From: JACCZX01 sp038216465
Lineage (GTDB): Bacteria > Pseudomonadota > Gammaproteobacteria > Burkholderiales > Burkholderiaceae_F
Assembly (NCBI GenBank): GCA_038216465.1
Contig: JBBQQC010000005.1
Location: forward strand, 61,685 to 125,684
Reading direction: 5' to 3'
DNA: 64,000 bases
Under the pieces are notes generated by a model. It made no database searches. It saw only the letters and a list, made by a program, of their open reading frames with translations, and was not told the origin of the DNA. The position numbers and the translations under genes were made by a program. Each line of letters begins with the position of its first letter. Position 1 is the first letter of the stretch. Below, piece after piece: positions 42,394 to 50,826 of the stretch.

Positions 42394-43908
42394 ATGAATA
42401 GCCCCGGCCGCCTTTCAGCTCGGGCGTTCTGGGGTCTTGCGAGCTGGCTGCTGCCGTTGATCGTGGTGTTCCTGTTGACGCCTCGCCTGCTTCATCTACT
42501 CGGACCGGAGCGCTTTGGGATCCTGATGATTCTGCTGGTGACACCGGTCATCGCAACTCAATTTGATTTCGGTCTCGCTCTGAGCGCGGTTCGTCAGTTT
42601 GCTGCTGATTTGAGGCAAGGGCACGTCGATGGAAGCGGCATCCTAATTTCCTATGCTTTGGCTTTCTGCGTGGTCGCATTTCTCTTCGGGACGGTCGTGG
42701 CGGGTGCTGCGGCATGGCTTGCGGAGACGCTCGGCTTCACCGCCCCACTCGGATTCGAAGCGGCGCGAGAACTGATTCGATGGTGCGCTGCCTGGGGTGC
42801 AGTAAGCCTCGCTACGGCAGTTCCGGCACTCGTCGCGCGCGCAGCACAATCTTTTGCTTTGCTTACAGCCGTGCAGACGTTGGCCACCGTTGTTCTATGG
42901 ATCGGGGCGTTGCTGTTGATCCGTGCGGGGCATCCGCTGCGAGACATAGCGGTGCTGGGAATTCTGGTCGGTGTTTCATCGGCTGCACTGGTGACCGTTG
43001 CAGTGAACCGCGTGGTTCGTTGGGACTCACAGCCGTCGTTAAAGGTGTCGATACCTGCCACAGACTTACATTTTGCAGGCGGCATGTTCGTCGCACAGAT
43101 AGCCAGCGCCATCGCATTTCAGGCGGATCGCATCCTCATTTCGTCATTTGGCTCACTGGCCATCGCGGGCGCGTACGCGCTGTGCGCCAACGTTGCCAAT
43201 AAACCGCTCGCCGCGGTCGTCGCGATCACCTCTTTCGCGTTTCCACACGCTTCGGGGCTGCATCTAAGTGCAGCCGGCGACCAGCTGGGCGCCCTGCTTC
43301 AGGCGCTTGACCGCGCTGTTGCTGTCGTGGTCATGCCAGTACTACTTCCGGCGCTATGGCTCGCGCAACCGTTCCTGAAACTTTGGCTTGGCGTCTATGG
43401 CACACCCGATCTTGTGCTTGCCTTCCAAGTGCTACTAGTTGCATTCGCCATACCCGCATTCGCCGTTCCGGTTGGACACGTGCTCGCGGCTAGCGGGCGC
43501 TCGGGACCGGCCGCCCGTTTCTCCTGCCTGACTGCGGGGCTCGTGGTAGGCGGCATCATCACGCTTGTCCCAACATACGGTTTGCTTGGCGCAGCCGGCG
43601 CCATACTTGCCGCAATGTCTACATCGCTGATGTTTAGTTTATTTGCCAGACGCGCGCTCGGTTTAGGCAAGTCGGAAAGACAGTCGCGGTTCTGGGCTGG
43701 TATATCGCTCGGCGTTGCGATGCAGGGTCTAGTTCTCTTTTCGTTAACTAGTTTCGTCGTTGACTGGTGGACACTGGCTCTGATGGGCGCCGCGGGTTGG
43801 GCGGCCTTCTTCCTAGTGCGTGTTATCTTCCAGATGCTTTCTCCTGAGGAGATTCGGCTGTTAGATCGACTCCAGAAAGTTAGCTCCTACCCGTCCCGTA
43901 AACGCTGA
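42394..43908 (+). CDS. wzx: MOP-superfamily polysaccharide flippase (Wzx-like)
   Basis: This 504-residue protein has about 12-14 hydrophobic segments. WLLPLIVVFLLTPRLLHLLGPERFGILMI at the N-terminus has the L-G-x-x-x-F-G-x-x motif common to Wzx/RfbX proteins. AFQADRILISSFGSLAIAGAYAL is the second-half equivalent. The family flips undecaprenyl-linked oligosaccharides across the inner membrane. Its presence beside an ABC exporter set is notable because the two export modes are usually alternatives. No Wzy polymerase or WaaL ligase candidate is obvious in the window. Confidence 0.86.
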   Translation: MNSPGRLSARAFWGLASWLLPLIVVFLLTPRLLHLLGPERFGILMILLVTPVIATQFDFGLALSAVRQFAADLRQGHVDGSGILISYALAFCVVAFLFGTVVAGAAAWLAETLGFTAPLGFEAARELIRWCAAWGAVSLATAVPALVARAAQSFALLTAVQTLATVVLWIGALLLIRAGHPLRDIAVLGILVGVSSAALVTVAVNRVVRWDSQPSLKVSIPATDLHFAGGMFVAQIASAIAFQADRILISSFGSLAIAGAYALCANVANKPLAAVVAITSFAFPHASGLHLSAAGDQLGALLQALDRAVAVVVMPVLLPALWLAQPFLKLWLGVYGTPDLVLAFQVLLVAFAIPAFAVPVGHVLAASGRSGPAARFSCLTAGLVVGGIITLVPTYGLLGAAGAILAAMSTSLMFSLFARRALGLGKSERQSRFWAGISLGVAMQGLVLFSLTSFVVDWWTLALMGAAGWAAFFLVRVIFQMLSPEEIRLLDRLQKVSSYPSRKR

Positions 43909-43922
43909 TCCCGGCGACTACT

Positions 43923-44816
43923 TTGGGTCTCAAGCGGCTCATTCGCGATTTGCTAGACGGTCGGTCCAGAGCGTTGACCGCGTCAGGCGACGCGCATCTG
44001 CAACTGCAGCTTGCGCGCGAAATGGCGCAGTTGCGACATGAGTTGTGTACGTTGATGCCGGACAATCCGGCGGCGCGAGGCTTCAAGGTTTATTCGCAGT
44101 CTGACGAAGACGGCATCATCGAGACTATCTGCGATCGCCTGCGCCTCGAGCGCGGCACATTCGTAGAAATCGGTTGCGGCGATGGAAACGAGAACAATAC
44201 GCATTACCTTCTTCTGAAGGATTGGAGGGGTGTCTGGATCGATGCCGATCCTTCGAATGTTGCGCTGATTCGCGCCGCTATTGCCGACGCGCCGCTGCGG
44301 CTTCGGATTATCAGCTGTCGCGTTACGACGGAGAACGTTGAAACAGTGCTGCGCCAGGAACTAACGGCGCTTGGCACGCCGCAAACGATTGATCTTCTTT
44401 CGATCGACATTGACGGCAACGATCTTCCGGTGGCGCTCGCCGCTGGAGCAATGACTCCAAAAGTACTCGTCGTTGAGTACAACGCGAAGTTCCCGTATCC
44501 GATGGCGCAAATTGTGAAATACGACCCAGTTCACACTTGGAAGAACGACGACTACCACGGAGCTTCACTGGGTGCATGGGTGCAAGCACTCGGCACTCGA
44601 TATAGCCTTGTCTGCTGCAACCTGGCTGGTACAAATGCCTTCTTCGTTCGAAGCGATTTGGCAGGTCACTTCGACCTACGCGACCCAGCAGAGCTCTACC
44701 AACCCGCTCGCTTTTACCTGACTGGCCTACGATCAGGCCATCCGTCATCGCTGTCATTCCTTGCGAACCACTTGAGCGGTCATACGGGGAACGTCCAACG
44801 GGAGCTTGGTCAATGA
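43923..44816 (+). CDS. FkbM/Methyltransf_21-like methyltransferase
   Basis: The product has 297 residues from a TTG at 43923, 14 bases after wzx; no ATG lies before the conserved region. VYSQSDEDGIIETICDRL leads into FVEIGCGDGNENNTHYLL, the SAM-binding loop, and GVWIDADPSNVALI, the ribose-binding acidic residue. LLSIDIDGNDLPVALA matches the D-x-E/D-G motif of FkbM-like enzymes. These proteins are often O-methyltransferases in polysaccharide clusters, but many are uncharacterised. The C-terminal third contains no feature I recognise. Confidence 0.75.
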   Translation: MGLKRLIRDLLDGRSRALTASGDAHLQLQLAREMAQLRHELCTLMPDNPAARGFKVYSQSDEDGIIETICDRLRLERGTFVEIGCGDGNENNTHYLLLKDWRGVWIDADPSNVALIRAAIADAPLRLRIISCRVTTENVETVLRQELTALGTPQTIDLLSIDIDGNDLPVALAAGAMTPKVLVVEYNAKFPYPMAQIVKYDPVHTWKNDDYHGASLGAWVQALGTRYSLVCCNLAGTNAFFVRSDLAGHFDLRDPAELYQPARFYLTGLRSGHPSSLSFLANHLSGHTGNVQRELGQ

Positions 44817-45550
44817 AGCAGGGCGAAATCGATTACATGAAGACAATTGGCCAAGAGGCAGCTCTTGGTGCGTACGACAAGCCTTTTTCTCATTTCACGT
44901 GTTCGAAGAATCTGGTCGACTTGGGCTTGATCATGAGCCTGATGCCGCCACCACCCGCCCGATTGCTGGACTTGGGGTGTGGCACGGGGTGGACGAGCGC
45001 TTTCTTCGCGCGGCGCGGCTACCGCGTCGTGGGACAAGACATTGCACCGGACATGATTGATTACGCGCAACGCAACAAGACTCGTTACGAAGCTGCCGAG
45101 CTTGAATTCATAGTATCGGACTACGAATCACTCGCGTTCGACGAACCATTCGACTGTGCCGTTTTCTACGACTCTCTGCATCACGCCGTCGACGAGCGCG
45201 CGGCCCTGCAATGTGTTTATCGAGCCTTGCGGCCAGGCGGCATTCTGTTGACGCATGAGCCGGGCGTCGGCCATTCCGTCAACCCTGATTCGATTCAGGC
45301 GATGAAGCTGTACGGCGTTACGGAAAAAGACATGCCGCCGTCACACATCCGCGACGTATGCGCATCTATTGGCTTCTCCCGCTTCGAGTTTTTGGTGGAT
45401 CCGACCCTGGCGATTCTCGTGATGTACGGAATAAACCTTGCCCAGGTGTCTCGTGAACAGCTGCCTTGGTGGCGGCGGTCCATACGGGCGGCGCGCTTGA
45501 TGGCAGATCGACGCCTTAGGGACGGTGGGATCTGTGTCGTGACGAAATAA
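44813..45550 (+). CDS. Class I SAM-dependent methyltransferase
   Basis: The product has 245 residues. LLDLGCGTGWTSAFFARRGYRVVG near residue 50 is a canonical SAM-binding loop. FDCAVFYDSLHHAVDERAALQ and LRPGGILLTHEPG are motifs IV and VI. Its ATG overlaps the preceding stop by four bases, so the two methyltransferases are translated together. The substrate is probably a sugar or lipid-linked glycan, judged only from context. Confidence 0.85.
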   Translation: MKQGEIDYMKTIGQEAALGAYDKPFSHFTCSKNLVDLGLIMSLMPPPPARLLDLGCGTGWTSAFFARRGYRVVGQDIAPDMIDYAQRNKTRYEAAELEFIVSDYESLAFDEPFDCAVFYDSLHHAVDERAALQCVYRALRPGGILLTHEPGVGHSVNPDSIQAMKLYGVTEKDMPPSHIRDVCASIGFSRFEFLVDPTLAILVMYGINLAQVSREQLPWWRRSIRAARLMADRRLRDGGICVVTK

Positions 45551-45587
45551 TCAAAGTTGCAGGTCACTGCAAACGAATGTGCACTAG

Positions 45588-46121
45588 ATGAGAGTTTTGG
45601 AGCTTGGTTGCGGATTCAACAAAACGCCTGGCGCGTTCGGAATCGACATCATTCGCGGATCACAGGCCGACATTTTGCATGACTTGAACACCTTCCCCTA
45701 TCCGTTCGCGGATAGTGAGTGGGATCGCATCCTTTGTCGGGATGTTCTCGAACATCTCGAAGACTTCATTCGGGCCATGGAGGAAATCTGGCGTATTGCC
45801 CGGCCAGGAGCCATCGTCGAAGTGTCGGGACCGTTCATGAGTAGCGTGAACTTCTACTCTGATCCAACGCACAAGCGTGCCTTCACGTCGAAGACGTTCG
45901 ACTACTTTATCGAGGGCAGTCGAGCGTTCAAATTCGGTTACAGCAATACCCGATTTGAACTAGTCACGTGTGAATACGATCGGGAGGAAAAGTCGAAGCG
46001 CAGAGGACCGCATCTCTGGTTGCTCAATTGGGCCAACCGCAACAAGGAACACTACGAGTCGAGATTTGCCTTCATTTATCCGCTCTATCAGATCTTCTTT
46101 GATCTTCGAGTCGTTAAGTGA
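45588..46121 (+). CDS. Short SAM methyltransferase-like protein
   Basis: This 177-residue protein begins almost directly at the SAM loop (RVLELGCGFNKTPGAFGIDI). It continues with RDVLEHLEDFIRAMEEIWRIARPGAIVEVSGP. It lacks the usual N-terminal helices of longer relatives but is a recognised compact form in polysaccharide clusters. The C-terminal ~60 residues are rich in aromatic and basic positions. The stop overlaps the GTG start of the downstream GT4 gene. Function in glycan methylation is inferred. Confidence 0.78.
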   Translation: MRVLELGCGFNKTPGAFGIDIIRGSQADILHDLNTFPYPFADSEWDRILCRDVLEHLEDFIRAMEEIWRIARPGAIVEVSGPFMSSVNFYSDPTHKRAFTSKTFDYFIEGSRAFKFGYSNTRFELVTCEYDREEKSKRRGPHLWLLNWANRNKEHYESRFAFIYPLYQIFFDLRVVK

Positions 46122-47272
46122 CACCGACTGACCGACTGGTCGTCGGACTGAACGGCGCGGCGTTGCTCTCGCCACTGACGGGGATTGGTCAGTACACAAA
46201 AAATCTCGCCGAAAATTTGATCGCGTCGGGAGAGGTCGATCTAAACATTTTTTATGTGGCGAGATGGAGCAAGGAAGTAAGGACAGAGCCCTTTCTTTCA
46301 CTGGGGCCGATCAAAACCTTCATCAAGAAGGTGGTCCCTCATCCCTACCTGGTCAGTCGCGCCCTGCAAGGGTGGAAGTTTCATTCCGGGGCACAAAGTC
46401 GGCGCGTGTCGGTCTATCACGAGCCAAATTTTCTTCCCCTCAGATTTGCTGGCCCGACGGTGGTCTCGATTCATGATCTTTCCTGGATTCGCTATCCGGA
46501 GACTCATCCGAAGGAGCGCGTGGCAATCATGAACCGGATCCTGCCGCTCGCGCTCGAGAGAGTGCAACATGTGATCACCGACTCGGAATTCATACGTCGA
46601 GAGGTGATCGACGAGTTCGGGGTGCCTTCGGACCGAGTTACAACTACCTTGCTGGCTCCGCGCGCCATGTTCAAACCACGTGACGAGACGACCCGCGCGG
46701 CAACTCTCTCCAAATACAATCTGCAGCAACGCAGTTATTTTTTGGTCGTCGGCACCTTGGAGCCACGCAAGAACGTCGAGACGGCGGTTAGAGCTCACGC
46801 AGGCCTGCCGGAGGCAATTCGGCGCAGGTTCCCGCTGGTTCTGGTGGGGATGAGAGGTTGGCTCACTTCACGGTTGGAGGGCGAATTAAAGGCGCCGGTC
46901 GAACGCGCAGAGGCGAGGCCGCTCGGCTTCGTCACGGACGACCAGTTGGCAGACCTGTATTCGGGGGCGACCGCACTCCTATACCCGTCACTTTATGAAG
47001 GCTTTGGCCTACCTCCGCTTGAAGCGATGGCGTGCGGCACACCGGTGATCATTTCCAACGTCTCTTCGCTGCCCGAAGTCGCAGGTGATGCGGCAGTGAT
47101 GCACGATCCGATGGATACCGACGCTCTCCAAAATGCGATGAAACGACTCATCGACGACAGGGCGTTCTGGCTGCAAAAAGCCGCTGCATCGCTGAAGCAG
47201 GCAGCTCTTTTTTCGTGGGAAAGGTGTGCGAAAGAGACGATCGCTGTGTACCGCGAAGCACTTACGGTTTGA
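46118..47272 (+). CDS. GT4-family glycosyltransferase
   Basis: The product has 384 residues from a GTG overlapping the previous stop (GTGA). LLSPLTGIGQYTKNLAENL is the N-terminal glycine loop. VSIHDLSWIRYPETHPKERV is typical of mannosyltransferase-like GT4 enzymes, and FLVVGTLEPRKNVETAVRAH contains the donor-phosphate motif. LYPSLYEGFGLPPLEAMACGTPVI carries the E-x7-E signature. It probably adds a mannose-like or 6-deoxyhexose residue from a GDP-sugar, but the specificity is not certain. Confidence 0.88.
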   Translation: MTPTDRLVVGLNGAALLSPLTGIGQYTKNLAENLIASGEVDLNIFYVARWSKEVRTEPFLSLGPIKTFIKKVVPHPYLVSRALQGWKFHSGAQSRRVSVYHEPNFLPLRFAGPTVVSIHDLSWIRYPETHPKERVAIMNRILPLALERVQHVITDSEFIRREVIDEFGVPSDRVTTTLLAPRAMFKPRDETTRAATLSKYNLQQRSYFLVVGTLEPRKNVETAVRAHAGLPEAIRRRFPLVLVGMRGWLTSRLEGELKAPVERAEARPLGFVTDDQLADLYSGATALLYPSLYEGFGLPPLEAMACGTPVIISNVSSLPEVAGDAAVMHDPMDTDALQNAMKRLIDDRAFWLQKAAASLKQAALFSWERCAKETIAVYREALTV

Positions 47273-47348
47273 CGCCTTTCAGCGGCGGCATCAAGGGTGC
47301 CCGCATCCGTACAATTCGCTGTTCCGTGTTGCAAGATAATGAGACTTG

Positions 47349-48674
47349 ATGCATGTATCGGTAATCGGCGCCGGTTATGTGGGCTTGGTGACTGCGGCTT
47401 GTTTTGCAGACGTCGGCAATGTCGTTCTATGCGTAGATATCGACCCTCATAAAGTCGAGAGACTGAAGCGCTCGGAAATTCCAATTCACGAACCGGGTCT
47501 TGATCAGCTTATCGAGCGCAATGTGGCTGCTGGTCGACTACGGTTTTCAACGAGCTATGACAATGCGGCATCGCATGCGACGCTGATACTTATCGCGGTC
47601 GGAACTCCCTCGGGCGAAGATGGCTCTGCCGATTTGTCGCATGTGCTCGCTTCTGCGCGAGAGCTTGGCAAGCGCATCGAGCGCGATTCGTTGATCGTGG
47701 TTAAATCCACCGTGCCGGTCGGCACCAACGATCAGGTGCGCAGTGCGCTGCGGTCGGAAGTTACAGGGCGGCGGCGGACATTGCGCGTCACGACAGCGTC
47801 GAATCCGGAGTTTCTGAAGGAAGGCTTCGCCGTGGAGGACTTCATGAAACCGGATCGCATCATCGTTGGTGTCGACGATTCACAGTCGGCGGAAACGATG
47901 CGGCAGTTGTATGCGCCGTTTAATCGAAACCGCGATCGACTGATCGTGATGGATATCCGTTCAGCTGAATTCACGAAATACGCTGCCAACTGCATGTTGG
48001 CGGTGCGCATTTCTTTTATGAACGAAATGGCCAATCTCGCTGATCGGCTCGGAGTGGACATCGAGCATGTACGACACGGTATCGGCTCGGATCCGCGAAT
48101 CGGTCCGCACTTCCTTTATGCCGGGGCCGGCTTTGGCGGATCATGCTTTCCAAAGGACTTGCGCGCGCTCGTACATACCGCGGCGGAACACGACGAACCG
48201 GTGGACATATTGGCTGCAGCGATGCAAGTCAATCAACGACAACACTATGTCCTCGCCGCAAAGATTCGTCGCTTCTTTGATGGTGAACTTGCGGGCCGCA
48301 CGATCGCTCTGTGGGGTTTGGCATTTAAGGCGAATACCGACGACATGAGAGAGGCGCCAAGCCTTTGCGTGATTGATGCACTGACGGCGGCCGGGGCAAA
48401 AGTGCGTGCCTATGACCCGGTTGCCCTGGCTAATGCGCGTGCGATCACCCATGACAACAAGAACGTGGAACTGATGAATTCCGCCGCGGCGGCGTTGGAA
48501 GGGGCCGACGTCCTTGCCGTGATCACCGAGTGGCTTGAATTTCGCAGCCCAGATTTCCGGCAATTAGCGCGCACGCTCAAATGCAAGGCGGTTTTTGACG
48601 GACGCAATTTGTACGATCCGGATACCGTCCGCTCCGCGGGACTTCAATACTTTGGCATCGGCCGCGGGGCATGA
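47349..48674 (+). CDS. ugd: UDP-glucose 6-dehydrogenase
   Basis: Ugd oxidises UDP-glucose twice to UDP-glucuronate. The 441-residue protein has VSVIGAGYVGLVTAACFADVGN at the N-terminus and FLKEGFAVEDFMKPDRIIVG in the middle. The catalytic cysteine lies in GAGFGGSCFPKDLRAL, and WGLAFKANTDDMREAPS in the C-terminal domain. I chose the ATG at 47349 over a TTG one codon earlier. The 76-base gap upstream is one of the few breaks in this run and could hold an internal promoter. The next gene epimerises its product. Confidence 0.97.
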   Translation: MHVSVIGAGYVGLVTAACFADVGNVVLCVDIDPHKVERLKRSEIPIHEPGLDQLIERNVAAGRLRFSTSYDNAASHATLILIAVGTPSGEDGSADLSHVLASARELGKRIERDSLIVVKSTVPVGTNDQVRSALRSEVTGRRRTLRVTTASNPEFLKEGFAVEDFMKPDRIIVGVDDSQSAETMRQLYAPFNRNRDRLIVMDIRSAEFTKYAANCMLAVRISFMNEMANLADRLGVDIEHVRHGIGSDPRIGPHFLYAGAGFGGSCFPKDLRALVHTAAEHDEPVDILAAAMQVNQRQHYVLAAKIRRFFDGELAGRTIALWGLAFKANTDDMREAPSLCVIDALTAAGAKVRAYDPVALANARAITHDNKNVELMNSAAAALEGADVLAVITEWLEFRSPDFRQLARTLKCKAVFDGRNLYDPDTVRSAGLQYFGIGRGA

Positions 48675-49675
48675 GCCAGGCAGCCACTACGCTGGTAACG
48701 GGCGTTGCTGGCTTCATCGGCTCGTTCGTCGCGCAGCGCCTGCTGGAGCGCGGCAATAGGGTCGTTGGGCTCGACGATCTTAACGACTACTACGATCCGC
48801 AGCTGAAACGCGCGCGTTTGTCGAGGCTAGAGCACGCCAGCGCCGCCTCGAAGTTTCTCTTCGAGAAGGTGAATATCGTCGATGCCGCCGCCATCGAACG
48901 AGTGTTCGCGAAAAATTCGATTGAAAGCGTCGTTCATCTGGCCGCCCAGGCCGGAGTGCGTCATTCGATTACGCATCCGCAGGATTACATCGACAGCAAC
49001 CTGACAGGATTTCTAAATATTCTGCAGGCCGTCCGGGCGCGTCCGGTGCGGCATCTGGTGTATGCATCATCGTCCAGCGTCTATGGAGGCAACACCAAGC
49101 TCCCGTTTTCGGAGAGCGACCGCGTCGACCGACCAGTGAGCTTGTATGCGGCGACCAAGCGCGCTAACGAGCTGATGGCGCGTGTCTATTCCTGGCAATT
49201 CGCAGTGCCCGCAACCGGGCTTCGGTTTTTCACCGTGTACGGCCCTTGGGGTCGGCCGGACATGGCGACCTTCAGATTTACGCAGGCCATCCTCGCGGGT
49301 CAGCCGATCGATGTATATAACCACGGCGACATGCGACGAGATTTCACTTACGTCGACGATATCGTGGCAGGTGTCGTCTCTGTGTTGGACCGCGTGCCCG
49401 CAAAAGACGCCGATGGTGTTGCTCACCGCGTTTACAACATTGGCAACCATCGATCGGAGCCACTGATGCGATTTATCGAGGTGCTGTCAGCCGCGCTGGG
49501 TAAGAAGGCTGAAATGCGTCTCTTGCCAATGCAAGTGGGAGATGTGAAGGAAACGTTTGCTGACATCACAAACCTTTCCAGCGATTATGAGTGGGTGCCC
49601 ACGACGACTATCGACATAGGGTTACCTCGCTTTGTAGACTGGTACAGGGAATACTATGGACGATCTGGCTCTTGA
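48671..49675 (+). CDS. UDP-glucuronate 4-epimerase-like NAD-dependent epimerase
   Basis: This 334-residue extended SDR has LVTGVAGFIGSFVAQRLLE, GLDDLNDYYDPQLKRARL and HLAAQAGVRHSITHPQDYI. The catalytic YAATKRANE and FFTVYGPWGRPDMATFRFTQ follow, and this combination is typical of UDP-glucuronate 4-epimerases that form UDP-galacturonate. It overlaps ugd by four bases (ATGA), supporting that substrate. The segment IDVYNHGDM at 49304-49337 is echoed in front of the double-GT2 gene at 34.9 kb. UDP-galacturonate could be the sugar later amidated by the AsnB-like enzyme, which is an inference. Confidence 0.9.
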   Translation: MSQAATTLVTGVAGFIGSFVAQRLLERGNRVVGLDDLNDYYDPQLKRARLSRLEHASAASKFLFEKVNIVDAAAIERVFAKNSIESVVHLAAQAGVRHSITHPQDYIDSNLTGFLNILQAVRARPVRHLVYASSSSVYGGNTKLPFSESDRVDRPVSLYAATKRANELMARVYSWQFAVPATGLRFFTVYGPWGRPDMATFRFTQAILAGQPIDVYNHGDMRRDFTYVDDIVAGVVSVLDRVPAKDADGVAHRVYNIGNHRSEPLMRFIEVLSAALGKKAEMRLLPMQVGDVKETFADITNLSSDYEWVPTTTIDIGLPRFVDWYREYYGRSGS

Positions 49676-50820
49676 ACGTCCTTCATCTCGGCAAATTCGA
49701 CGGAGATGTTGGCGGGATCGAGCGTCATCTGCGTGCGTTGCTGGGTGCGGTCCCCCTGGAAGTACAAGTATGCAACCTGGTCGCCAACGAACGCGCAATC
49801 ACGGATAGTCATCGACGTTACGGCTACGAGACGGTTCGTGCGGCGAGCTTTGGTTCGCTAGGAAGCGTAGCGCTGGCTCCATCGATGCCGGTAGTGGCGC
49901 GCCGTTTGCAGCGGCGGTACCAATTTGACCTGGTTCACTTGCATTTTCCCGACCCGCTCGGTCATCTGACCGCGATGGCGCTGCCGCGGTCTGTTCGCAG
50001 GGTAATTTCCTGGCATAGCGACATCGTCAAGCAAAAATGGGCGCTGCCGCTGTACACGCCTGCGCTGCGATCCTTTGTGCATCATGCCGATGCTCTGATC
50101 GGCGCGACCCCGCAGCATTTTGCGGGCTCATTGCAGATTCCCGCAGGCAAACCGGGTCAAATTCGCGAAGTCATCCCATACGGCTTTGACCCGATCGTGC
50201 TTACGATGTCAGATGAATCGCGTCGCAAGCGCGATGAGCTTCTGCGCGAGCGCACAGGCCGGCCGCTTATTTTTTCGGTGGGCCGTCATGTTTATTACAA
50301 AGGTCTGGATATCCTGATTCGAGCGATGCAGCACTTGGATGCTGATCTGTGGATTGGAGGGCATGGGCCGTTGACGACAACATTAATGGAGCTGACACGC
50401 ACACTGGGAGTCGACCACCGGATCAGATTTGTGGGCTTCATCCCCGACCCGGTACTGGGTGCTTATTACGATATCTGCGACGTTTTCTGCATGCCTTCGG
50501 TCGAGCGCGCCGAGCAGTTCGGATTGGTGCAGCTCGAGGCGATGTATTGCAGTAAGCCAGTGGTTGCAACGAGTCTCGGAACCGGTGTGGAGTATGTAAC
50601 GTTGGATGGCGAAACAGGGTTGCTGGTGCCGCCGAAAGATCCGCGCGCATTGGCCGACGCGTTGCGCACGCTACTGAGCGAGCCGACGCTTCGTGCACGG
50701 ATGGGAGCCGCCGGGCGGCGAAGGGTAGAACAGGTGTTCTCGGTCGATCAAATGGTGCGCAAGACGCTCGACGTTTACCGACGGGTACTAACCTCTTCGC
50801 ATACTGCCAACGTTGGATAA
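49672..50820 (+). CDS. GT4-family glycosyltransferase
   Basis: The product has 382 residues from a TTG at 49672 overlapping the epimerase stop (TTGA). LHLGKFDGDVGGIERHLRALL is the N-terminal acceptor-side glycine motif, and RVISWHSDIVKQKWALPLY follows. IFSVGRHVYYKGLDILIRAM is the donor phosphate loop, and FCMPSVERAEQFGLVQLEAMYCSKPVVA includes the E-x7-E region. Being next to ugd and the uronate epimerase, it may use a UDP-uronic acid, which is only a suggestion. An ATG start is not available in frame near the beginning. Confidence 0.87.
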   Translation: MNVLHLGKFDGDVGGIERHLRALLGAVPLEVQVCNLVANERAITDSHRRYGYETVRAASFGSLGSVALAPSMPVVARRLQRRYQFDLVHLHFPDPLGHLTAMALPRSVRRVISWHSDIVKQKWALPLYTPALRSFVHHADALIGATPQHFAGSLQIPAGKPGQIREVIPYGFDPIVLTMSDESRRKRDELLRERTGRPLIFSVGRHVYYKGLDILIRAMQHLDADLWIGGHGPLTTTLMELTRTLGVDHRIRFVGFIPDPVLGAYYDICDVFCMPSVERAEQFGLVQLEAMYCSKPVVATSLGTGVEYVTLDGETGLLVPPKDPRALADALRTLLSEPTLRARMGAAGRRRVEQVFSVDQMVRKTLDVYRRVLTSSHTANVG

Positions 50821-50826
50821 TCGCGC

